DNA from: Bog-159 sp963843255 | GTDB lineage: Bacteria; Acidobacteriota; Terriglobia; Bryobacterales; Bryobacteraceae | NCBI GenBank assembly: GCA_963843255.1 | Contig: CAWJJQ010000009.1 | Span: 744,001 to 808,000, forward strand | Length of the DNA: 64,000 bases | Direction of reading: 5' to 3' | Part shown: piece after piece, positions 16,278 to 25,093 of the stretch | How the letters are laid out: every line of letters begins with the position of its first letter | Numbering within the stretch: the stretch's first letter is position 1 | Made by a program: the position numbers and the translations under genes | Notes under the pieces: model-generated | The model's input: only the letters and a program-made list of their open reading frames with translations | Told to the model about the DNA's origin: nothing | The model's database searches: none

Positions 16278-19103
16278 ATGTTTATGCCGCTCCGCCGATA
16301 CGCGCTGGCGGTGTGTCTCTGCGCCACGGCCGTCGCGCGCGCGGAACAGCAATCGGCTCCGGTGCCGCCGGATGCCGAACTCAACAGCGCCATAGAAGAG
16401 TTTAAGGCCCAAACGCGCAATTTAGGGTTGCGTGCCGACAGTCCGCCGAAAGCCGGCCGCCACAGCCCGCTGCGCGACTGGCACGGACGCCTCTTCGAGA
16501 ACTTCCGCAACGATGCGCTGGACGCGGTGCCGCACGAGATCCGGCAGAATGGCGGCAACAAAGGTCTGCTGCGCCGCAATCAGTTCGGCTTTAACGTCGC
16601 CGGACCCGCCGTTTTGCCCCATGTTCTCACCGGCCGCAACACATATTTCTCGCTCTCCTACGAAGGCGTAAGGGAGGACATCGCGCGCACGTACCTTGAA
16701 ACCATTCCCACCATGGCGCAGCGCACCGGCGATTATTCGGATGTGGTGGATGCCGCCGGGAACGTCCTCCCCATCTACGATCCGGGTTCGACCAGCCCCA
16801 ACGGCAGTTACGATCCCACGCAGCCCGTCTCCACCACTAATTTGCAGTACAACCGCGCTCCATTTCCAGGCAACATCATTCCATCGTCGCGGCTCGACCC
16901 GGTGGCGTTGAAGGCCTTGCAGTACTACCCGGCGCCCAACACCGATATAGGTCCGTTCTTCCAAAACAACTACTTCATCGACTCGCCCGAGACCAACACC
17001 GCCAACGGCATGATCGGCAAGGTCGACCAGTCCGTTCGCGAGCGGCATCGCATCACCATGGAGCTCGCATTTTCCGATGGCACCCTCGGCGCGGCCCAGT
17101 GGTTCCCTACCGCCGCGAACCCTGGTCCATCCAACCGTGATTTCCAAACCCGGCGCGGTTCGCTGGAATATGTCTTCACCGCCTCCGCCCGCACCGTAAA
17201 CACTCTCACCTTCGAAGCAAATTCCAGCGTCTCCACCAGCGGCGACTCTCAGGATCAAACCAACTACGCCGCCAAGATCGGCCTGCCAGGCATCCAGGGC
17301 GACGGTTTTCCCCTGATCCAGTTAGCACCCTACCTAAATATGGGCCAGTCCTATCCATTTTCGAGAAACGCGCGCAACGTTTATACCTGGACCGACGGAA
17401 TCTCCACCAAAAGGGGCCAGCACACCCTGCGCGTCGTCGGGCAGTACACCCGCCAGCAGGTGAACAGCTACTGGCCGCAATATCCTGCGGGTCTGTTCAC
17501 CTTCGATCCCGGGCTCACCAGTCTGCCGGGGATCGTCGACACCGGCGACGCACTGGCCAGCCTTCTGCTCGGCATGCCCTCGTTTGCGCAGGAGACCCTC
17601 GATGCGCGGCCTTCCTATTTCCGGCGGTCGGAAGGATCGCTGGCTTTTCGCGATCGCTACGAAGCCATGAAGGGTCTCACCATCAACCTAGGACTGACGC
17701 TGGACCTATTCAGGCCCCGTACCGAGAAATACGATCGACAATCGACTGTCGATTTGAGCGCCATCAATCCAGCCAACGGTCTGCCGGGCGCCCTGGTCGT
17801 GGCCGGACAAAATGGTTTTGGCAGCGCCTTTCAGCCTACCCTCGTCCGGCTGGCTCCCAGCTTGAGCATCGCCTGGAACCCGCTCAATGATTCGAAAACC
17901 GTGGTGCGGACGTCCTTCGCACGCAGCTATTCCGGTATCCCGATCTATTCCGGCCAGTTTGGTACGCAAGCTTTCAACACGTATCCGACGTTTCTTTCTT
18001 CAAATACCCAATTACAACCAGCGCTTATTTTAGGTAACGGCGTGCCACCTCCCTCCACACCTACGCCCGACCTGCAGCCGGACGCGGCCAACAACACCAT
18101 CGCCGACCTGATCGACATGTCCAGCCGCCTGCCGACTTATCAATCCGCGTCCCTGTCGATTGAGCGGGAATTGCCGGCATCCACCATTCTGACCGTAGGG
18201 TTCAATTACAGTGGCGGCAAGAACTTGCTGGTCGGCAACGGCGCGGCTAATCCGAACGCCATTCCGCTTGAAGACCTCAAATACGGAAATGAGTTGAATA
18301 ATCTCGCGTTTAACCAATCGTTGCGCCCGTATCCGCAGTATCAGGGCTTCAACCTGTACGGTCTCTATCCGGTGGGCCGCTATCAAAGGGATGCCGGGTT
18401 CGCGCGTGTGGAAAAGCGGTTGTCGCAAGGGCTTTCGGTGACCGCCTATTTTGAGTTCAACAAGCAGATGGACGATTACTCCGGCCCGTACGGCACGCAG
18501 GACTTCTTCAACCGTCAGGACGAGTGGTCGGTCACCGCCGGAAATCGTCCGGAGCGCCTGGACGTAAGCTACACGTACGAGCTTCCGATCGGACCCAACA
18601 AGCCGTTCCTGCGTTTTCCGGACTGGAGAAGGTATCTGACCGATGGCTGGTCGGTAAGCGGCATGGGTACGGTGTTGAGCGGCGATCCGATTTATCTCAC
18701 GCCGCTGTTCAATAACACGGGCGGTGTGGTGCAGGCGCTCCAGGTGGATTCCGTGCCGGGCGTCGATCAGCACGTGGCCAATCAAGGACCGTCGCTGTGG
18801 TTCAACCCGGCGGCGTTTGTGCAGCCTCCGGACTTCACCATTGGAGACGTCTCGCGCACCCTGGCCGGCCTGCTGAATCCCGGCTGGCAAAACTGGGACA
18901 TGTCGTTGAACAAGCGATTCGCACTGGCTTCGGAGCGCACACTGGAGTTCAATGCGGCGGCTTTCGACTTCATAAATCACGCCAATTGGAACGATCCCAG
19001 TAATGTGATCGGGTCGACGACCACGCCCAACGTGAATGCGGGGAAGATTATCGGTTCGCGCGGCGGCCGGGTGATTCAGGTGGGGCTGAGGTTGAGCTTC
19101 TGA
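16278..19103 (+). CDS. Oar-like TonB-dependent outer-membrane barrel, short N-terminus
   Basis: The 941-residue protein has a signal peptide (about 1-22, ARAEQ) and a long region with the acidobacterial Oar-type signature: FNVAGPAVLPHVLTGRNTYFSLSYEGVRE, IPTMAQRTGDYSDV, NIIPSSRLDPVALKALQYYPAPN, then many beta strands and the C-terminal DFINHANWNDPSN...RVIQVGLRLSF ending in Phe. Oar relatives are usually above 1000 residues and begin with a carboxypeptidase-regulatory-like domain and plug; here that part is nearly absent. It probably imports or anchors large substrates; the cargo is unknown. The stop overlaps the next ATG (TGATG). Start may be 16278 or 16284. Confidence 0.85.
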   Translation: MFMPLRRYALAVCLCATAVARAEQQSAPVPPDAELNSAIEEFKAQTRNLGLRADSPPKAGRHSPLRDWHGRLFENFRNDALDAVPHEIRQNGGNKGLLRRNQFGFNVAGPAVLPHVLTGRNTYFSLSYEGVREDIARTYLETIPTMAQRTGDYSDVVDAAGNVLPIYDPGSTSPNGSYDPTQPVSTTNLQYNRAPFPGNIIPSSRLDPVALKALQYYPAPNTDIGPFFQNNYFIDSPETNTANGMIGKVDQSVRERHRITMELAFSDGTLGAAQWFPTAANPGPSNRDFQTRRGSLEYVFTASARTVNTLTFEANSSVSTSGDSQDQTNYAAKIGLPGIQGDGFPLIQLAPYLNMGQSYPFSRNARNVYTWTDGISTKRGQHTLRVVGQYTRQQVNSYWPQYPAGLFTFDPGLTSLPGIVDTGDALASLLLGMPSFAQETLDARPSYFRRSEGSLAFRDRYEAMKGLTINLGLTLDLFRPRTEKYDRQSTVDLSAINPANGLPGALVVAGQNGFGSAFQPTLVRLAPSLSIAWNPLNDSKTVVRTSFARSYSGIPIYSGQFGTQAFNTYPTFLSSNTQLQPALILGNGVPPPSTPTPDLQPDAANNTIADLIDMSSRLPTYQSASLSIERELPASTILTVGFNYSGGKNLLVGNGAANPNAIPLEDLKYGNELNNLAFNQSLRPYPQYQGFNLYGLYPVGRYQRDAGFARVEKRLSQGLSVTAYFEFNKQMDDYSGPYGTQDFFNRQDEWSVTAGNRPERLDVSYTYELPIGPNKPFLRFPDWRRYLTDGWSVSGMGTVLSGDPIYLTPLFNNTGGVVQALQVDSVPGVDQHVANQGPSLWFNPAAFVQPPDFTIGDVSRTLAGLLNPGWQNWDMSLNKRFALASERTLEFNAAAFDFINHANWNDPSNVIGSTTTPNVNAGKIIGSRGGRVIQVGLRLSF

Positions 19104-20056
19104 TGGTTTCTTGGCCGAGGCGCGCGCGCCCGGTACCGGGTGTCCTACTCCTGGCGCTGTGGGGTACCTGCTACGCGGCTCCTCCCAAGCCTACCGCTCA
19201 AATCCTGAAGGTGGCCGTTTGGGCGGACGCCAAAGATGCTCCGCTCTCGCCCAAAGACGTGACCGTGACAGTGGCCGGCAAATCAGCTCGCGTGCTCGAA
19301 GTGAAAGGGCCTGCGGACGATCTGCTGCTGGTAACTGTAATCGACCTGGCGGGCGATCTTTCGTTGGCCGAGCCCGCCAAGGAGGCCCTGGCCGCCGAAA
19401 TCGAGAAGCTGCCGCCAAATGCCGCGGTGGCGGTCATGCGCGCGCAGGATGGTCCCAAAGTCCTGGCGGATCCGGGCGGCGATCGCGCGCCGGCCGTGTC
19501 GGCGGTCCGCGACCTGCCGGTAAGCGGCAAAGCCGGTCTGCTGGATTCGGTCGAAACCGTCACTAAGCTTGCCGACTCGATTCTGGCAAAAAGCAGTGTA
19601 CGGGTGGCCGTGCTCTATGTGACGGACAGCGAGGTGGAAAATTACCGGGAGGATTTCACCAACCCGGTCATCAACTCAAGCGATACGCACGATCTGAGCC
19701 GGCGCTTTCCGGAGGCCCTGATTCAAGACAAAATTTCTAAAATCGCGGCGGTGATGGCAGAGCGGCAGGCGCCTCTGTTTGTAGTGCACCTACGGGCGCG
19801 CAGCGACCGCCTTGGCGAGGCCTATCAGAATGGCTTGAAACAGCTCGCCGAAGTGACTGGCGGCAGCGCCATATTCTGCCGGTCGAGCGAGGAAATCGCG
19901 GATGCCATCCAACATGCGATCGGTTTGATTGCATCGTCCTACAGCGTGGCCGTGGGGTTGCCCGAGAAGGCGCCCAAGAGCCTGCAGGTGCAATTCGATA
20001 CGGCGGGCAAGTACAGCCTGACCTATCGCACACGTTTCGTGGTGAAAGAGAGATAA
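19103..20056 (+). CDS. Exported VWFA-related domain protein (acidobacterial type)
   Basis: The 317-residue protein has a signal peptide (about 1-27, ending CYAAPP), a beta sandwich-like region (AQILKVAVWADAKDAPLSPKDVTVTVAGKSARVLEV) and a von Willebrand A-like domain (LLLVTVIDLAGDLSL...SVRVAVLYVTDSEVENY). It ends with the strand-rich LQVQFDTAGKYSLTYRTRFV typical of this acidobacterial family. The MIDAS motif is degenerate (DLAGD rather than DxSxS). It is translationally coupled to the TonB-dependent barrel by a TGATG overlap, so it may act with it at the envelope. Confidence 0.8.
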   Translation: MVSWPRRARPVPGVLLLALWGTCYAAPPKPTAQILKVAVWADAKDAPLSPKDVTVTVAGKSARVLEVKGPADDLLLVTVIDLAGDLSLAEPAKEALAAEIEKLPPNAAVAVMRAQDGPKVLADPGGDRAPAVSAVRDLPVSGKAGLLDSVETVTKLADSILAKSSVRVAVLYVTDSEVENYREDFTNPVINSSDTHDLSRRFPEALIQDKISKIAAVMAERQAPLFVVHLRARSDRLGEAYQNGLKQLAEVTGGSAIFCRSSEEIADAIQHAIGLIASSYSVAVGLPEKAPKSLQVQFDTAGKYSLTYRTRFVVKER

Positions 20057-20060
20057 TACG

Positions 20061-20870
20061 GTGGCAGTGAAACGCTGGAGTTTATTGGTGATTGCGCTGA
20101 TCGCCGTCGCGGCGGCGGTCTGGCAGATGGTCGCGGCAAGGCGACAGGCGGGTTTCGCGGCACAATTGTCGGCGGAGAACGCGCGCCTGCGGCGGCAGGT
20201 AGGAGACCTGACCCGCGCAGCCGTGGCGCCGCCGGCGACTCCCGCCCAACCGCAGCCCGAGGGACCAGTTGCTCCGCGCCAGGTAAAGCCGGCCGTCAAT
20301 CCCGAAGATATCATCGCCATTCAGCGGCTGAAGCTCAGCCTGGCGGACGCCAATGCTTCCATATCGCGGCTGCAGTCGCGCGCGGATGAGGCAGAGGCGC
20401 AACTTCAGAATCTGCGGCTCGAAAACAAGCGTCTGGCGGGATCAGAAGCCGATCTGAAAGAGAATCTGGCCGCGGCGAATCAAGCCGTCGATGCGCTGCA
20501 GAAAGAGCTGAAGAGCAGCCGCGACCGCGTCACCCAGGTGGAGATCGCCTACCAGAAACTGCGCGACCAGGGAGGCGCGGACGCGCGGAAGCTGGCCGAA
20601 GTCCAGCAGCTTGCCGGCGATCTGCAGGATATCCATAAGCGGCGCGAAGCTTACCTCAACAGCATCTTGCGGCGGTACAAGCAGATCACTGACCAATACC
20701 GATCCATGTACGGGGTTTTGCAGGGGCAGCGCACCGATGCTCCAGCCGCGGGCAGCGCGGACCTGGCGCGCATTCAGGACTCCATTGCCATGGCCGAAGA
20801 GGATTTGCGCCAGTTGAACAGTCTAAATGCGCAGGCGCTGCTGATTCAGAAAAAGTTGGCCGGCAAGTGA
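20061..20870 (+). CDS. Membrane-anchored coiled-coil protein
   Basis: The 269-residue protein begins at GTG with one membrane helix (about residues 6-23), a Pro/Ala/Gln linker (about 52-75) and a long coiled coil (about 85-205), then a C-terminal helical region. It is 4 bp after the VWFA gene and in the same operon. The topology, short cytoplasmic end and long periplasmic coil, suits a scaffold for envelope proteins, but the family is not recognised. Confidence 0.7.
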   Translation: MAVKRWSLLVIALIAVAAAVWQMVAARRQAGFAAQLSAENARLRRQVGDLTRAAVAPPATPAQPQPEGPVAPRQVKPAVNPEDIIAIQRLKLSLADANASISRLQSRADEAEAQLQNLRLENKRLAGSEADLKENLAAANQAVDALQKELKSSRDRVTQVEIAYQKLRDQGGADARKLAEVQQLAGDLQDIHKRREAYLNSILRRYKQITDQYRSMYGVLQGQRTDAPAAGSADLARIQDSIAMAEEDLRQLNSLNAQALLIQKKLAGK

Positions 20871-20910
20871 GAATTCACTCCGCCACCTGCGCGACAATAG
20901 TTTCGAATAC

Positions 20911-21753
20911 ATGATTCCGGAGACGCCGAGCGGCACTCTCTACCTGGTGGCCACGCCGATCGGCAACCTCGAGGACATCACCTTTCGCGCGGTGCGGGTC
21001 CTGAAAGAGGCGGACCTGATCGCTTGCGAGGATACCCGCCAGACGCGCAGACTGCTGGACCACTACGGAATCAATAAGCCCACCATCAGCTATCACGAAC
21101 ACAACGAGCTCCCGCGCAGTCTCGAGCTGATCGGGAAACTCATAGCCGGAATCACTGTCGCGTTGGTTTCCGACGCAGGTATGCCGTTAGTGTCGGACCC
21201 GGGCTACCGGCTGGTGCGCGCCGCAGTCGAAAACGGAATCCGCGTAGAGCCGGTGCCCGGTGCCTCCGCGCTGCTCACGGCCCTGGCGGCATCCGGGCTG
21301 CCCACCGACAGCTTCCATTTCGGCGGCTTTCTGCCGGCCAAGCCCGGACAGCGGCTGAAGGCGCTGGAGGCGCTCCAGAACGAGCCGGCCACGCTGGTTT
21401 TCTACGAAGCCCCGCACCGTATTTTGGAGGCGCTCGCCGCCGTAGAGCAAGCCCTGGGCGAGAGGCCCGTCGTGGTGGCGCGGGAGCTGACCAAGCTACA
21501 CGAGGAGTTCCTGCGCGGCACGGCGGCGGAGGTTCGAGCCTCGCTTGAGGCGCGCGAATCGATTAAGGGTGAGATTACCCTGCTGATCGGTAAAGGGGCT
21601 GGAGTGACTCACGACGATACACCGCTCGCCGATGCCGTCGACGCCTTAATCGCTCAAGCCGTGCCCCGCATGGACGCCATCAAGACGGTGGCGCATCGCC
21701 GCGGCCTCTCCAAACGCGAGGTCTATGCTGAACTGGAAAAGTTGAAACGCTGA
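20911..21753 (+). CDS. rsmI: 16S rRNA (cytidine-1402 2'-O)-methyltransferase RsmI
   Basis: RsmI methylates C1402 of 16S rRNA in the decoding centre. The 280-residue protein carries the family signature GTLYLVATPIGNLEDITFRAVRVL (residues 7-30), ACEDTRQTRRLL, SYHEHNE, ALVSDAGMPLVSDPG and VPGASALLTALAASGLP, in the order of tetrapyrrole-methylase-fold proteins, and the C-terminal RsmI helix-turn-helix tail. It follows the envelope operon by 40 bp on the same strand and may be transcribed with it. Confidence 0.96.
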   Translation: MIPETPSGTLYLVATPIGNLEDITFRAVRVLKEADLIACEDTRQTRRLLDHYGINKPTISYHEHNELPRSLELIGKLIAGITVALVSDAGMPLVSDPGYRLVRAAVENGIRVEPVPGASALLTALAASGLPTDSFHFGGFLPAKPGQRLKALEALQNEPATLVFYEAPHRILEALAAVEQALGERPVVVARELTKLHEEFLRGTAAEVRASLEARESIKGEITLLIGKGAGVTHDDTPLADAVDALIAQAVPRMDAIKTVAHRRGLSKREVYAELEKLKR

Positions 21754-21761
21754 TACGCCGG

Positions 21762-22160
21762 TCAATTACCGCCCGGCTTGGCCGCGGGTGCGCCGGTCAT
21801 CACGTTGAGCGCCGACATTTTCTGATCGCCATCCCTGGTGGCGTCGATGGTGAGATGGGCGCCCACCGCGAGATCGGCGGGTTTGATCTCCTGATCGTTC
21901 TTCAGGAACTTCGTCTTGCGTGAGAGACGAAACGTCAGGCTTTGTTGGTCCTCGGTAGGCTCTGTCTTGTCCAGATCGACGACAAGTTCCTTCTTGGTGA
22001 TCGCTTTCAAGGTTCCGTGGAAAGTGACCGCGGGGCCGTTGTAAGGACCCGAGTTCGCCGTGGCTGCCACCGGTCCGCGGCGGCGCGGCATCATCTGCCC
22101 GGGTGCCAGACTCGGCAGTAGAACCGCCATCACAGTGGGCAATAAAATCACATATCGCAT
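21762..22160 (-). CDS. Exported small beta-rich protein (DUF5666-like)
   Basis: The 132-residue protein has a signal peptide (about 1-21) followed by a basic linker and a small beta domain (VTFHGTLKAITKKELVVDLD...LTFRLSRKTKFLKNDQEIKPADLAVGAHLTIDA), the pattern of the DUF5666/OB-like group. The function is unknown. It converges on rsmI with 8 bp between stops. A TATAAG hexamer lies 5 nt before the ATG with no Shine-Dalgarno sequence, another possible leaderless start. Confidence 0.65.
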   Translation of the reverse strand: MRYVILLPTVMAVLLPSLAPGQMMPRRRGPVAATANSGPYNGPAVTFHGTLKAITKKELVVDLDKTEPTEDQQSLTFRLSRKTKFLKNDQEIKPADLAVGAHLTIDATRDGDQKMSALNVMTGAPAAKPGGN

Positions 22161-22254
22161 GATGACTTATAGTCTATTGTCGCAAAACTTCGCGCGAATT
22201 CCACTGGAACCCGGCGTGCCTTGGTTCACGTCTGAAGCTAATTAGGATTGGACT

Positions 22255-23073
22255 ATGGCTCAAACTTCCGGCCTGACGCGCCGCGGACTGCTGCTGTTTG
22301 TTTCCGGCGCCGGTGCTTCATCCTGGTTCCGGCTCTACGCCGGCAGCTCCGACTTCTGGAACAAGAAAGAACCGGCGGAGTGGTCTTCTGACGAGGTGGA
22401 TAAGCTGGTCAGCAAGTCGCCATGGGCTAAGCCAGTCATCGCGGAATCGGCCGCGCTCAGCCGCCCATATGCCGGAACCGCCAGCGGAGGCGGCGGGATG
22501 GGTGACCCGGGCATCGGCGGAAGCGGCCCAGCATACCCTGGAAGCACCGGCGGTCCTACCGGCGGCGGCTACGGTGGTATAGGAGGCAGGCGCGGCACGC
22601 GCGGCGCGGATAACGGCCAGATGCCCATCTCCTACAACGCGACCGTGCGTTGGGAAAGCGCGAAGCCCATCCGGGACGCTTTGAAATCGCCGCTCCCCGA
22701 GGAATTCGCCGATTCTTATGTGATTAGCGTCAGCGGCGTTCCGGTGCTCGAGGCAGGCCGCCAGCGCTCCGAAGACGGCGATACCACCACCACCACGGTC
22801 TCCAAAGGACTGTCCGACGAGGTGCTCGAGCGGATCAAAGAGCTGACCTATCTGGAGCCCAAAGGAAAGTCTCCCGCGCAGCCCAGCGCCGTGCGGAAAG
22901 GGACCCCCGGCAGTAGCGGTGCACCGACCCTGTTATACGGTTTTCCTCGCGACGTGGTGCCGCTGACCGCCGACGACAAAGACGTCACATTCACGACGCA
23001 CCTCGGACGGATCGAGGTTAAGACCCGGTTCAGCCTGAAGGACATGATGTATCATAAAGAACTGGCGCTTTGA
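22255..23073 (+). CDS. Exported Gly-rich protein with Tat-like leader, unknown function
   Basis: The 272-residue protein starts with TRRGLLLFVSGAGASSW, a twin-arginine type leader. A Gly-rich segment (about residues 78-120, many GGxGG) separates an N-terminal helix region from a beta-rich C-terminal domain (NATVRWESAKPIRDALKSPLPEEFADSYVISVSGVP...DVTFTTHLGRIEVKTRFSLKDM). This layout recurs in acidobacterial secreted proteins, but I do not know a function. It stands alone on the plus strand. Confidence 0.6.
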   Translation: MAQTSGLTRRGLLLFVSGAGASSWFRLYAGSSDFWNKKEPAEWSSDEVDKLVSKSPWAKPVIAESAALSRPYAGTASGGGGMGDPGIGGSGPAYPGSTGGPTGGGYGGIGGRRGTRGADNGQMPISYNATVRWESAKPIRDALKSPLPEEFADSYVISVSGVPVLEAGRQRSEDGDTTTTTVSKGLSDEVLERIKELTYLEPKGKSPAQPSAVRKGTPGSSGAPTLLYGFPRDVVPLTADDKDVTFTTHLGRIEVKTRFSLKDMMYHKELAL

Positions 23074-23207
23074 AACGGATGTGGGACTGCGCCAGCCAAC
23101 CCGCCGTAGCTGCAATCAGCCCTGCCCCCGTGGGTGAGGTTTTCGAAGCTTATACTGCGGTTTTCAACCCGGCCCCTGAAGGGCGGGGCTCTCGGAGTTT
23201 ATACTCG

Positions 23208-24242
23208 ATGCGCATTGCCATGATAAAGGCTGCCAGGATTCTTGTTGTGTGTCTTCTATGTGGCGTCGCCGCCCGGCAGCCGGCGCGCGCGCAACTACTG
23301 CCCGGCACGCACGATCCCGGCTCGCAAGATTCGAACGCTGATGATGCGGGCACTCCGCAGCCGGCAGCTCAGCCGCCTGCCACACAACAGCCTGCCACGC
23401 AACAGCAGCAGACCACCGCTCCTCCGGCCGCGCCGCAGCCCTCCACGCCGGCAACACCCCCACCGGTAGTGACGTCCGCTCCCCCGTTTTACGCCGGCGA
23501 CGGAGTCTCGGTCACATTGCAATATTGGCTGGGCACCGGACACCCGAATATGGGTACCGGCCACGGCAATGGCAACGGAGTCCCCAGCGCCTTGGATTAC
23601 ATGGGCAAGCCCCGGCCAGGGCTGGGCGGCGTCGTAAGTATTCCAGTGGGTAAGCATAACGCGATCCGGATGTCCTATTTTCGAGTGCAAGGCAACGGTA
23701 ATCCGACGGCGACGCAAAACCTGAACATTTACGGTGTGCCTTATAGCACTGGCAATTATCTGGCCGTGCATTATGACATGCAGAACGTCAAGCTTTCGCT
23801 GGATTACCTGTCGTGGCCCTTCCCGGTAAAAGACTCCAAGTTTCACATCAAGACCCTGTGGGAAGTCCAGTACACTACCATCACCTCGAGCGTGGATGCG
23901 CCGCTGTTGCACGGTGAGACGGATGCATCCGGCGCGCCCGTGAATGTCAACGGCTACGGGTCGGACTGGTTCATCTTCCCAAGCTTTGGTTTAGGAGTCG
24001 ATTACCTGATCACCCAGAAATTGAGATTTGAAGGCCGGGCGTCCGGATTCGCATTTCCTCACCGCGCGACGGTCTGGGATACCGAAGCCACGCTCGACTA
24101 CCGCTTTGGCAAGTTTGAACTACAGGGCGGATTGAAGGCGTTCCACTTCAAAACCTCTCCGTTGAAGGTAGAGTTCGTGGAAGCCACCTTCCCGGGCGCA
24201 TACGTCGGGCTGCGCTGGTATCCGGAATACGGCCGGCGCTAG
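23208..24242 (+). CDS. Outer-membrane beta-barrel protein with Pro/Gln-rich N-terminal linker
   Basis: The frame is open from 23070; the ATG at 23208 (MRIAMIKAARILVVCLL) gives a proper signal peptide ending PARAQ. A later ATG at 23220 is possible. A low-complexity linker of Pro, Gln, Ala and Thr (about residues 45-85) precedes about 250 residues of alternating strands ending ATFPGAYVGLRWYPEYGRR, typical of a porin-like barrel. TATACT hexamers occur at 23151-23156 and 23200-23205; the first fits a promoter for the 23208 start, the second only for 23220. The transported substrate is unknown. Confidence 0.65.
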   Translation: MRIAMIKAARILVVCLLCGVAARQPARAQLLPGTHDPGSQDSNADDAGTPQPAAQPPATQQPATQQQQTTAPPAAPQPSTPATPPPVVTSAPPFYAGDGVSVTLQYWLGTGHPNMGTGHGNGNGVPSALDYMGKPRPGLGGVVSIPVGKHNAIRMSYFRVQGNGNPTATQNLNIYGVPYSTGNYLAVHYDMQNVKLSLDYLSWPFPVKDSKFHIKTLWEVQYTTITSSVDAPLLHGETDASGAPVNVNGYGSDWFIFPSFGLGVDYLITQKLRFEGRASGFAFPHRATVWDTEATLDYRFGKFELQGGLKAFHFKTSPLKVEFVEATFPGAYVGLRWYPEYGRR

Positions 24243-24331
24243 CATGCTGTTGATTTTACTTAGCCTTAACAACAAAGAGGTAACGCGGTTGCGCCGGGTC
24301 ACGTTTCCCGTTGCAGGGGTACTCTGCAATC

Positions 24332-24778
24332 GTGAAGAACATACTGACCGTTCTAGTTTTGTCATGCATGCTGGCCGGCGGAGTGATGGCGCAAGGTGCG
24401 CCCGCCAAGCCCAGCGCACAGAATCGCGTCAAGTTCATGACCGAGCGTCTGAGCTTAAGCGCGGAGCAGCAATCCCAAGCCACAGCGATCTACAACAACG
24501 CTGCCGGCGCCGAGAGTTCGCTGCATGTGAGTTTGCGTGCCGCGGAACAGAACCTGAACGATGCCGTCAAGAGCAACAACGCTGTGAGTATGGAGCAACT
24601 CGCCGCGACTATCGGCACGCTCACCAGTCAACTGACCTTGGCGCGTGCCAAAACTCAGGCCGCGTTCTATCAGATTCTGACTCCCGAACAGCGGGTCAAG
24701 ATGGATCAAATCTCCAACCGGCGCGCCGCCGGGTTCGGACCTGGCGCGCGGCGTGCGGCGGACGAGAGCGGCCAATAG
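24332..24778 (+). CDS. Periplasmic LTxxQ/CpxP-like small helical protein
   Basis: From the GTG at 24332 the protein is 148 residues: signal peptide (VKNILTVLVLSCMLAGGVMAQ) then helices with the LTxxQ-type repeats LSLSAEQQSQATAIY and LTPEQRVKMDQI, as in Spy/CpxP chaperones and Acidobacteria relatives. AGGGG lies 12-17 nt before the GTG; TTG at 24311 is an alternative. It may buffer envelope stress. A second small frame follows closely at 24796. Confidence 0.7.
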   Translation: MKNILTVLVLSCMLAGGVMAQGAPAKPSAQNRVKFMTERLSLSAEQQSQATAIYNNAAGAESSLHVSLRAAEQNLNDAVKSNNAVSMEQLAATIGTLTSQLTLARAKTQAAFYQILTPEQRVKMDQISNRRAAGFGPGARRAADESGQ

Positions 24779-24795
24779 CCGTCCGGGCGACGATC

Positions 24796-25062
24796 GTGCT
24801 GGTCCCTCCTGCGCCCGATGCGGCGGTGTCCAACGTGCAGAGCGAGGTCGAAAGTTGCCTGGCGCTGGCACGTGAGACCGCCATCGCGGTGGCTTCCGGC
24901 GAGCGATTGATCGCCGCGCGGCGAGCGGTGGATCTCGTTAGGGCTTATGATAGAGTCCTGGATAACATTCGACTTGTCCTTCTTTCCATTCCAGAGCAGC
25001 AGCGTGTGCGCAACCAACTTGCGCCGGTGAAGGACCTGCTGAGAAAATACCGGCTGCGCTAA
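24796..25062 (+). CDS. Small helical protein, 88 residues, GTG start uncertain
   Basis: After the stop of the LTxxQ gene, a frame with strongly GC-biased third codon positions runs to 25062. The likely start is the GTG at 24796 (VLVPPAPDAAVSNVQSEVE). The product is mostly helical and ends very basic (LLRKYRLR). There is no clear ribosome site, so translation would depend on coupling to the upstream gene. No family is recognised. Confidence 0.4.
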   Translation: MLVPPAPDAAVSNVQSEVESCLALARETAIAVASGERLIAARRAVDLVRAYDRVLDNIRLVLLSIPEQQRVRNQLAPVKDLLRKYRLR

Positions 25063-25093
25063 CAGCACGCGACGAGCAAGGGGACTTTTAACG

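Noticed and set aside
18030..18980. 316-codon open frame on the minus strand
   Set aside because: It is antisense to the TonB-dependent barrel and has no signal or domain.
24244..24795. Upstream part of a 272-codon plus-strand frame
   Set aside because: It overlaps the LTxxQ gene in another frame and reads as low-quality basic sequence; only the part from 24796 on looks coding.
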